NCBI RefSeq assembly: GCF_003261575.2
Contig: NZ_CP036175.1
Location: 1,736,001 to 1,800,000, forward strand
DNA from: Klebsiella huaxiensis
Lineage (GTDB): Bacteria > Pseudomonadota > Gammaproteobacteria > Enterobacterales > Enterobacteriaceae
DNA: 64,000 nt
Direction: 5' to 3'
In this document: positions 9,035 through 16,401 of the stretch, piece by piece
How the letters are laid out: every line of letters starts with the position of its first letter
Numbering within the stretch: position 1 is the first letter of the stretch
Position numbers and translations under genes: made by a program
The notes under the pieces: model-generated
Databases searched by the model: none
Told to the model about the DNA's origin: nothing
The model's input: only the letters and a program-made list of their open reading frames with translations

Positions 9035-9919
9035 GAACCTTTGACCTTTTAGCTGTTATCGCCACTCCCTGCCGTGGAAGTCAGCACGGAATAATGTACT
9101 CCGCATCCCCGCTGTTTTGAAGGGTTAACAGGAGAAGATTTTGCCATTAATGTTTTTTTAGTGTAATCAATTTATCTGCGTAATGGTCGGTCAGTTTATA
9201 CAATATGCCTTATATTCTTAATGTCGTGGTTTTATGTTGTGCATGCATGATCTTTTATGAAAGTTTATCTGGTTTGTGCTTAAGGAAGGCGACGGACGCT
9301 GGTTTTTTGCGCATAAAACACGTTATTCATTTTTGATAAAATTTAACTCACAATACGCTGAAGTTTGTAACAAACGTGGCAGTCATTTTTTAATGGAAAA
9401 CATTTAATAAATTAATGAATCCTATTTTTTGAAAGGAATATTCTTAGATTTGTTAATTTAATTAAAGTGCTGAAAAATGTTTAAAATTATCTGAGATAAT
9501 ACTGAATAACACTTATAAATATTGCGGTTTTCGGTTAGAATATCGCCGTTAATAGTGATATGCCGCTATGTCAGGCAGCGTTTTTTTATTAATACATTGT
9601 TATTGCAGGTTTTTTTGTTTGTCCTCCCGATTGCTGCAACAAGCTTTACTTGCTTGTAGAGCGCGGTTAATGGTCGTTGATAGCTATTTTTTTTGCGTTA
9701 CATCACATAAAGCGGGAATGCCCTAATTAAAAGTGCTTAGGTCTACGAACAAAATATTACTCAAAAATTTCGCACATTTGCTGCGAACGAGTGCTTTCAA
9801 ATGCAATAACGTTCTTCCAGTTGTTCATCCATTGCGGATAACACGAGGCTTAAGGAATAGCCGGAAGCTGGACACAGCATCAACAAGGCAAGAATCAGTC
9901 GCCTGTAAGTGAAGCAACT
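9035..9919. promoter_or_regulatory. Long AT-rich alaA-lrhA intergenic region
   Basis: An 885-base gap that is visibly much richer in A and T than the flanking genes. I see no convincing coding frame. It should hold the alaA promoter near 9035-9150 and one or more lrhA promoters with a long untranslated leader, as reported for E. coli lrhA. One small perfect hairpin, ACAAGC/GCTTGT (9639-9657), stands out but has no T tract. AT content of this kind is typical of H-NS-bound regulatory DNA; that is inference. Confidence 0.5.
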
Positions 9920-10846
9920 ATGATAAATGAAAATCGCCCGATACTAAATTTAGACCTCGATTTACTGAGAACCTTTGTTGCCGTCGCCGATCTCAATACG
10001 TTTGCCGCTGCCGCCGTGGCGGTGTGTCGCACACAGTCAGCGGTAAGCCAGCAGATGCAACGACTGGAGCAACTGGTTGGAAAAGAACTTTTTGCTCGCC
10101 ACGGGCGCAATAAATTACTCACGGAACAGGGTATTCAGCTACTGGGGTATGCGCGGAAAATTCTGCGATTCAATGACGAAGCCTGTATGTCGTTAATGTT
10201 CGGCAGCCTACAGGGAACGCTAACCATCGGTGCATCCGATGAGACGGCAGATACAATTTTACCGTTCTTATTGAATCGAATCGGAAGTTTTTATCCCAAA
10301 TTGACGCTGGAAATCAAAGTTCTCAGCCATGTTGATGTAGTAGAGATGCTAAAGAATGGGGGGATTGAACTCGCGCTGACAACCCGTCAAACGGACAACT
10401 TCGAGACGTTGACGTTACGTCGTTCACCGACGCTGTGGTACTGCGCAGCAGATTATGACCTTCCACAAGGCGAATCTATACCGCTTATCTTACTGGATGC
10501 GCCGGGTCCGTTCCGGGAGGATATCATTTCGGTACTTAATACGGCCCAGTTGCCCTGGCATCTGGCCCATGCGGCATCCTCACTGGCGGGCGTTAAGGCC
10601 GCGGTGAAGGCTGGGCTTGGCGTGACCGCACAACCCGTTGAAATGATGAACCCGGCGCTCCGGGTGCCAGGCAGGAGCGATGGCTTACCTGTGTTGCCGG
10701 ATACACACTATGTGTTGCTCTGCGATCAACAGAAGGCCAGTGAGTTAGCTCGCACCATTTTCCAGTCTCTAAGTGCGGATCGCGAACTGTTGTTGACAGA
10801 GCATGTTTATACTCCTGAAGGGGGAGATAATTCCCTGGTTTCCTGA
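9920..10846 (+). CDS. lrhA: LysR-type transcriptional regulator LrhA
   Basis: LysR-family regulator. In E. coli LrhA represses flhDC and so motility and chemotaxis, and it affects type 1 fimbriae by acting on fimE. The predicted 308 residues compare with 312 in E. coli. The N-terminal helix-turn-helix region, from NLDLDLLRTFVAVADLNTF to QQMQRLEQLVGKELFARHGR, is nearly identical to the E. coli protein. The effector-binding domain is clearly more divergent, especially after about residue 110 and at the C-terminus. A ribosome-binding site is weak (GTGAAGCAACT). The gene stands alone, ended by an intrinsic terminator, upstream of the nuo operon, as in E. coli. Confidence 0.93.
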   Translation: MINENRPILNLDLDLLRTFVAVADLNTFAAAAVAVCRTQSAVSQQMQRLEQLVGKELFARHGRNKLLTEQGIQLLGYARKILRFNDEACMSLMFGSLQGTLTIGASDETADTILPFLLNRIGSFYPKLTLEIKVLSHVDVVEMLKNGGIELALTTRQTDNFETLTLRRSPTLWYCAADYDLPQGESIPLILLDAPGPFREDIISVLNTAQLPWHLAHAASSLAGVKAAVKAGLGVTAQPVEMMNPALRVPGRSDGLPVLPDTHYVLLCDQQKASELARTIFQSLSADRELLLTEHVYTPEGGDNSLVS

Positions 10847-10900
10847 AGGGCAAAAAGCTAACAAACGTCACAAAAACTGGTAACAAAATGTAAGTGTAAA

Positions 10901-10947
10901 AAAGAACCACAGAAAGCTGAAATGGGCACTGTGGTTCTTTTTTTTCA
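10901..10947 (+). terminator. Intrinsic terminator after lrhA
   Basis: AAAGAACCACAG pairs with CTGTGGTTCTTT across a 16-base loop and is followed by a long T tract. It separates lrhA from the nuo promoter region. Confidence 0.85.
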
Positions 10948-11498
10948 AATTTTATTGAGGAATTGAATATATTATTGATTTGTTTTTATTAAAATCAGTG
11001 AGTTAGTTTTGCGCTTCATCCCACTTCTGTACTTTTCTCGGCACTTTCAATACTTCCTGCTAATGTTAAAAAACCGGATGGTTTGTTGCTGTTTTTGGGG
11101 TTCAATTAACAAAAGCGTGTCACAGATCAAGAAAATACCCCTCCTTAGGGGGAGGAATCGTGGCTAAATCCTGTCAAAATAGCCGGGTAATTTTGATTTA
11201 CGATGGAAACGGACACGATTCAACAGCATTAAATCCGAATGGTATGCAAGGTTATTCCGCATCAAAGGGCATTTAATGTTAATGAAAAAAATCCAATGTA
11301 AATTAATGTTGTTAAAACTTTTGTTGAAGTTGACAAAAGGTTAATGAAAGGAGTAAAAAGCCACCGCAACTGGCCTTCCGCATCAACCAGGGACGCTTTT
11401 TTGCACGGCTATTTTTTTATTCCTCCCCGTGAAACGCTGTGGCGTTCATCTGCCAGTAAGAGCAGAGGGTTTTAGCGCTACACTTTTTTGGTTAAGCA
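10948..11498 (+). promoter_or_regulatory. nuo operon upstream regulatory region
   Basis: About 550 bases without a gene between the lrhA terminator and nuoA. In E. coli the equivalent region has two nuo promoters under NarL, FNR, ArcA, Fis and IHF. Here TACCCCT, four bases, AGGGGGA at 11136-11153 is a near-perfect dyad whose left arm fits the NarL heptamer consensus, although the four-base spacing differs from the preferred two. AT-rich tracts at about 11275-11345 could bind IHF. I could not single out the promoters. Confidence 0.4.
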
Positions 11499-11945
11499 AT
11501 GCGTATGTCAACATCCACTGAAGTCATCGCTCATCATTGGGCATTCGCTATATTTCTCATCATCGCTATCGGTCTGTGCTGCCTGATGCTTGTCGGCGGC
11601 TGGTACCTCGGCGGACGCGCGCGCGCGCGTAGCAAGAACACGCCATTTGAATCCGGGATCGACTCCGTTGGTTCAGCTCGCTTACGCCTTTCTGCGAAGT
11701 TTTATCTGGTTGCCATGTTCTTCGTTATCTTCGACGTGGAAGCCCTGTATCTCTACGCATGGTCGACTTCTATCCGTGAAAGCGGCTGGGTCGGCTTTGT
11801 GGAAGCCGCAATTTTCATTTTAGTGTTACTGGCTGGTCTGGTTTACCTCGTTCGTATCGGCGCACTGGACTGGACGCCTGCGCGCTCCCGTCGCACGCTG
11901 GTTAACCCGGAAACAGACAGTCCCACTAACCGTCATACGCAGTAA
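11499..11945 (+). CDS. nuoA: NADH:quinone oxidoreductase subunit A
   Basis: Small membrane subunit of complex I, placed at the junction of the peripheral and membrane arms near the quinone site. The 148 residues show three hydrophobic segments (about 15-38, 67-90, 100-120) and the conserved loop KNTPFESGIDSVGSARLRLS between the first two, plus the acidic FDVEALYLYAW motif of the second. An alternative ATG occurs two codons downstream; the first matches E. coli NuoA best. It opens the nuo operon; nuoB follows after 15 bases. Confidence 0.97.
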   Translation: MRMSTSTEVIAHHWAFAIFLIIAIGLCCLMLVGGWYLGGRARARSKNTPFESGIDSVGSARLRLSAKFYLVAMFFVIFDVEALYLYAWSTSIRESGWVGFVEAAIFILVLLAGLVYLVRIGALDWTPARSRRTLVNPETDSPTNRHTQ

Positions 11946-11960
11946 AAGCGAGGCAATAAG

Positions 11961-12635
11961 ATGGATTATACGCTCACCCGCATCGATCCTAACGGTGAGA
12001 ACGACCGTTACCCCCTGCAAAAACAGGAGATCGTAACTGACCCCCTTGAGCAAGAAGTCAACAAAAGCGTGTATATGGGAAAACTCGAACACGCGTTGCA
12101 TGACATGGTGAACTGGGGCCGTAAGAACTCAATCTGGCCTTATAACTTCGGCCTTTCTTGCTGCTATGTGGAAATGGTGACGTCCTTTACCGCGGTGCAC
12201 GATGTTGCGCGTTTTGGCGCCGAAGTGCTGCGTGCTTCCCCGCGTCAGGCGGACCTGATGGTAGTGGCGGGCACCTGCTTCACCAAAATGGCCCCGGTTA
12301 TTCAGCGTCTTTATGACCAGATGCTGGAGCCAAAGTGGGTTATCTCCATGGGCGCATGCGCTAACTCCGGCGGTATGTACGATATTTACTCTGTCGTACA
12401 GGGTGTGGATAAGTTCATTCCGGTTGATGTTTACATCCCGGGCTGCCCGCCGCGTCCGGAAGCTTATATGCAGGCGCTGATGCTACTGCAGGAATCCATT
12501 GGTAAAGAACGTCGTCCGCTTTCGTGGGTGGTTGGCGATCAGGGCGTGTATCGCGCCAACATGCAGTCGGAACGCGAGCGTAAACGCGGCGAACGTATTG
12601 CAGTGACCAATCTGCGGACTCCGGACGAGATTTAA
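11961..12635 (+). CDS. nuoB: NADH:quinone oxidoreductase subunit B
   Basis: Peripheral-arm subunit that carries cluster N2, the last iron-sulfur cluster before ubiquinone. Ligands are visible as the tandem cysteines C67-C68 in GLSCCYVEM, C133 in MGACANSGG and C162 in IPGCPPRP. The protein has 224 residues against 220 in E. coli; the extra residues lie in KLEHALHDMV near residues 41-50, where E. coli reads KLNDMV. I recall the same insertion in Klebsiella. The start has GAGGCAATAAG upstream as ribosome-binding site. It is followed by an 88-base gap before nuoC. Confidence 0.97.
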   Translation: MDYTLTRIDPNGENDRYPLQKQEIVTDPLEQEVNKSVYMGKLEHALHDMVNWGRKNSIWPYNFGLSCCYVEMVTSFTAVHDVARFGAEVLRASPRQADLMVVAGTCFTKMAPVIQRLYDQMLEPKWVISMGACANSGGMYDIYSVVQGVDKFIPVDVYIPGCPPRPEAYMQALMLLQESIGKERRPLSWVVGDQGVYRANMQSERERKRGERIAVTNLRTPDEI

Positions 12636-12723
12636 CTTGCGCCTGCGGGCGGGAAAAAGACTTCGCAAATCAATCTACTAAAGCAGCGAAGCCTCGCCCG
12701 GCAGTCACCACGGACCTTTTGCA

Positions 12724-14532
12724 ATGGTGAACAATATGACCGATTTAACTGCGCATGATGCCGCACCAGCCTGGCAAACCCGCGATCACCTTGATGACCC
12801 GGTGATCGGCGAACTGCGCAACCGTTTTGGGCCGGATGCCTTTACCGTTCAGCCAACCCGCACCGGCGTTCCGGTGGTTTGGGTGAAGCGCGAACAGCTG
12901 CTTGAGGTGGGTGATTTCCTGAAGAGATTACCAAAGCCTTACGTAATGCTGTTTGACCTGCACGGCATGGATGAACGTCTGCGCACGCACCGCGACGGTT
13001 TACCCGCCGCGGATTTTTCCGTTTTCTATCACCTGATTTCAGTAGACCGCAATCGCGACATCATGCTCAAGGTTGCGCTTTCGGAAAACGATCTGCACCT
13101 GCCGACCTTTACCAAACTGTACCCCAACGCCAACTGGTATGAGCGTGAAACCTGGGAGATGTTTGGCGTCACCTTCGATGGTCACCCGAATCTGCGTCGC
13201 ATCATGATGCCGTCAACCTGGGAAGGCCACCCGCTGCGCAAAGACTATCCGGCCCGCGCCACCGAATTCGATCCGTTTGAGCTGACCAAAGCCAAACAGG
13301 ATTTGGAAATGGAAGCGCTGACCTTCAAACCGGAAGAGTGGGGTATGAAGCGCGGGACTGAAAACGAGGACTTCATGTTCCTCAACCTCGGCCCGAACCA
13401 CCCATCTGCACACGGTGCGTTCCGTATTATTCTGCAGCTTGATGGCGAGGAGATTGTCGACTGCGTACCAGACATCGGCTACCACCACCGCGGCGCTGAA
13501 AAGATGGGCGAGCGCCAGTCCTGGCACAGCTACATCCCATACACTGACCGTATTGAATACCTCGGCGGCTGCGTTAACGAGATGCCGTACGTGTTGGCAG
13601 TGGAAAAACTAGCCGGGATCACCGTGCCGGATCGCGTCAACGTGATCCGCGTGATGCTATCCGAGCTGTTCCGCATTAACAGCCACCTGCTCTATATTTC
13701 GACCTTTATTCAGGACGTCGGTGCGATGACGCCGGTCTTCTTCGCCTTTACCGACCGTCAGAAAATCTACGATCTGGTTGAAGCGATTACCGGCTTCCGT
13801 ATGCACCCGGCCTGGTTCCGCATCGGCGGCGTCGCCCACGACCTGCCGCGCGGTTGGGATCGTCTGCTGCGTGAATTCCTTGAGTGGATGCCAAAGCGTC
13901 TGGACTCCTACGAGAAAGCCGCGTTGCGTAACACCATCCTTATTGGCCGTTCAAAAGGGGTGGCTGCTTATGGCGCGAAAGAGGCGCTGGAGTGGGGCAC
14001 TACTGGAGCAGGTCTGCGCGCCACCGGTATTGGTTTCGACGTTCGTAAATGGCGTCCCTATTCTGGCTATGAAAACTTCGACTTTGAAATCCCGACCGGC
14101 GGCGGTGTTTCCGACTGCTACACCCGCGTGATGCTAAAAGTGGAAGAGCTGCGCCAGAGCCTGCGCATTCTTCAGCAGTGCCTCGATAACATGCCGGAAG
14201 GCCCGTTCAAAGCGGATCACCCGCTGACCACGCCGCCGCCGAAAGAGCGCACGCTGCAGCATATCGAAACCCTGATTACGCACTTCCTGCAGGTTTCCTG
14301 GGGCCCGGTCATGCCGGCCAATGAATCCTTCCAGATGGTTGAAGCGACGAAGGGTATTAACAGTTACTACCTGACCAGCGACGGCAGCACCATGAGCTAC
14401 CGCACCCGTATCCGCACGCCGAGCTATGCGCACCTGCAGCAGATCCCGGCGGCGATTCGCGGCAGCCTGGTATCAGACCTGATCGTCTATCTGGGTAGTA
14501 TCGATTTTGTTATGTCAGACGTGGACCGCTAA
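12724..14532 (+). CDS. nuoC: NADH:quinone oxidoreductase fused subunit C/D
   Basis: Natural fusion of the 30 kDa (NuoC, about residues 1-180) and 49 kDa (NuoD, about 210-602) subunits of complex I, as in other gamma-proteobacteria. NuoC signatures include ANWYERETWEMFGV and HPLRKDYPA; NuoD signatures include LGPNHPSAHGAFR, which borders the quinone site, and DIGYHHRGAEKM. The N-terminus MVNNMTDLTAHDAAPAWQTR resembles the Klebsiella form; an internal ATG four codons later corresponds to the start used in E. coli, and either could be used. The gene lies between nuoB and nuoE; the gap to nuoE is only two bases. Confidence 0.96.
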   Translation: MVNNMTDLTAHDAAPAWQTRDHLDDPVIGELRNRFGPDAFTVQPTRTGVPVVWVKREQLLEVGDFLKRLPKPYVMLFDLHGMDERLRTHRDGLPAADFSVFYHLISVDRNRDIMLKVALSENDLHLPTFTKLYPNANWYERETWEMFGVTFDGHPNLRRIMMPSTWEGHPLRKDYPARATEFDPFELTKAKQDLEMEALTFKPEEWGMKRGTENEDFMFLNLGPNHPSAHGAFRIILQLDGEEIVDCVPDIGYHHRGAEKMGERQSWHSYIPYTDRIEYLGGCVNEMPYVLAVEKLAGITVPDRVNVIRVMLSELFRINSHLLYISTFIQDVGAMTPVFFAFTDRQKIYDLVEAITGFRMHPAWFRIGGVAHDLPRGWDRLLREFLEWMPKRLDSYEKAALRNTILIGRSKGVAAYGAKEALEWGTTGAGLRATGIGFDVRKWRPYSGYENFDFEIPTGGGVSDCYTRVMLKVEELRQSLRILQQCLDNMPEGPFKADHPLTTPPPKERTLQHIETLITHFLQVSWGPVMPANESFQMVEATKGINSYYLTSDGSTMSYRTRIRTPSYAHLQQIPAAIRGSLVSDLIVYLGSIDFVMSDVDR

Positions 14533-14534
14533 TT

Positions 14535-15035
14535 ATGCACGAGAATCAACAACCACAAACCGAGGCTTTTGAGCTGAGTGCGGCAGAGCGTGAGGCGATT
14601 GAGCACGAAAAGCACCACTACGAAGACCCGCGTGCGGCGTCCATTGAAGCGCTGAAGATCGTTCAGAAGCAGCGCGGCTGGGTGCCGGACGGCGCAATCT
14701 ACGCTATCGCCGATGTGCTGGGGATCCCGGCCAGCGACGTAGAAGGAGTGGCAACGTTCTACAGTCAGATTTTCCGCCAGCCAGTAGGCCGTCACGTGAT
14801 TCGCTATTGCGACAGCGTGGTGTGCCATATCACTGGTTTCCAGGGCATTCAGTCGGCTATCGAGAAGAAGCTGGACATCAAACCGGGTCAAACCACTTTT
14901 GATGGCCGTTTCACTCTGCTGCCGACCTGTTGTCTGGGCAACTGCGACAAGGGGCCGACGATGATGATTGATGAGGACACTCACAGTTATCTGACGCCGG
15001 AAGCGATTCCTGACCTCCTGGAGCGGTATAAATGA
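14535..15035 (+). CDS. nuoE: NADH:quinone oxidoreductase subunit E
   Basis: Thioredoxin-like subunit of the NADH dehydrogenase module, carrying the [2Fe-2S] cluster N1a. The 166 residues equal the E. coli length. Cluster cysteines appear as the pair C-x4-C in RYCDSVVCH and C-x3-C in TCCLGNCDKGP. The helical N-terminal part contains YEDPRAASIEALKIVQKQRG. The start is two bases after the nuoC stop and its last codons overlap the nuoF start by four bases, evidence for translational coupling inside the operon. Confidence 0.97.
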   Translation: MHENQQPQTEAFELSAAEREAIEHEKHHYEDPRAASIEALKIVQKQRGWVPDGAIYAIADVLGIPASDVEGVATFYSQIFRQPVGRHVIRYCDSVVCHITGFQGIQSAIEKKLDIKPGQTTFDGRFTLLPTCCLGNCDKGPTMMIDEDTHSYLTPEAIPDLLERYK

Positions 15036-16369
15036 AAACCATTATTCGTACTGCCGAAACCCATCCGTTAACCTGGCGTCTGCGTGACGACAAACAGCCG
15101 GTCTGGCTGGATGAATACCAGAGTAAAAACGGTTATGCCGGGGCGCGTAAAGCGCTTTGTGGGATGGCACCGGACGAAATCGTTAATCAGGTAAAAGACG
15201 CTGGCCTGAAAGGGCGCGGCGGCGCGGGCTTCTCCACCGGCTTGAAGTGGAGCCTGATGCCGAAAGACGAATCCATGAACATCCGTTACCTGCTGTGTAA
15301 TGCCGATGAAATGGAGCCGGGCACCTATAAAGACCGCCTGCTGATGGAACAGCTGCCGCACCTGCTGGTTGAAGGCATGCTGATCTCCGCGTTTGCGCTG
15401 AAAGCGTATCGCGGCTACATCTTCCTGCGCGGCGAATATATTGAAGCGGCTCAGCATCTGCGCCGGGCGATTGCCGAAGCGAACGAAGCGGGTCTGCTGG
15501 GAAAAAACATTCTTGGTAGCGGTTTTGACTTCGAACTGATTGTCCACACCGGGGCAGGGCGCTACATCTGCGGCGAAGAAACCGCGTTGATTAACTCTCT
15601 CGAAGGCCGCCGCGCGAACCCGCGCTCCAAGCCGCCGTTCCCGGCAAGCTCCGGTGTATGGGGTAAACCAACCTGCGTTAACAACGTCGAAACCCTGTGC
15701 AACGTCCCGGCGATTTTGGCTAACGGCGTTGAGTGGTATCAGAACATTTCCACCAGTAAAGATGCCGGCACCAAGCTGATGGGCTTCTCTGGTCGGGTGA
15801 AAAATCCGGGCGTCTGGGAGCTGCCTTTCGGCACCACCGCGCGCGAGATCCTCGAAGATTATGCGGGCGGCATGCGCGATGGCCTGAAGTTTAAAGCCTG
15901 GCAGCCGGGCGGTGCGGGAACCGACTTCCTGACCGAAGCGCATCTTGACCTGCCGATGGAATTCGAAAGCATCGGTAAAGCGGGGAGCCGCCTGGGGACG
16001 TCGCTGGCGATGGCCGTTGACCACGAGATCAACATGGTATCGCTGGTGCGCAACCTGGAAGAGTTTTTCGCCCGCGAGTCCTGCGGCTGGTGTACGCCGT
16101 GCCGCGACGGGCTGCCGTGGAGCGTGAAAATTCTGCGCGCTCTGGAGCGCGGCGAAGGTCAGCCGGGGGATATCGAAACACTTGAGCAACTGTGTCGATT
16201 CCTCGGGCCGGGGAAAACCTTCTGCGCGCACGCGCCGGGCGCGGTTGAGCCGCTGCAGAGCGCGATTAAATATTTCCGCGAAGAATTCGAGGCAGGCATC
16301 AAGCAGCAGTTCAGCAATACCCATGCAATCAACGGTATTCAGCCGAACCTGCTTAAGACGCGCTGGTAA
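15032..16369 (+). CDS. nuoF: NADH:quinone oxidoreductase subunit F
   Basis: NADH-oxidising subunit with FMN and the [4Fe-4S] cluster N3, working with NuoE and NuoG in the cytoplasmic tip of complex I. The 445 residues include the glycine-rich nucleotide motif KGRGGAGFSTGLKW, the FMN/NADH region GAGRYICGEETALINSLEG, and the cluster signature ESCGWCTPCRDG with a fourth cysteine in GKTFCAHAPG. The ATG overlaps the nuoE stop by four bases. A 32-base gap with GGAAGCACGC separates it from nuoG. Confidence 0.97.
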   Translation: MKTIIRTAETHPLTWRLRDDKQPVWLDEYQSKNGYAGARKALCGMAPDEIVNQVKDAGLKGRGGAGFSTGLKWSLMPKDESMNIRYLLCNADEMEPGTYKDRLLMEQLPHLLVEGMLISAFALKAYRGYIFLRGEYIEAAQHLRRAIAEANEAGLLGKNILGSGFDFELIVHTGAGRYICGEETALINSLEGRRANPRSKPPFPASSGVWGKPTCVNNVETLCNVPAILANGVEWYQNISTSKDAGTKLMGFSGRVKNPGVWELPFGTTAREILEDYAGGMRDGLKFKAWQPGGAGTDFLTEAHLDLPMEFESIGKAGSRLGTSLAMAVDHEINMVSLVRNLEEFFARESCGWCTPCRDGLPWSVKILRALERGEGQPGDIETLEQLCRFLGPGKTFCAHAPGAVEPLQSAIKYFREEFEAGIKQQFSNTHAINGIQPNLLKTRW

Positions 16370-16401
16370 TCTAAAGAATTATTTATTTTGGAAGCACGCT
16401 A

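Noticed and set aside
9639..9657. ACAAGC/GCTTGT hairpin as terminator or small RNA end
   Set aside because: No T tract and no transcript evidence; left as part of the intergenic region.
15068..16324. 418-codon minus-strand frame opposite nuoF
   Set aside because: Shadow of nuoF; no start context and no family resemblance.
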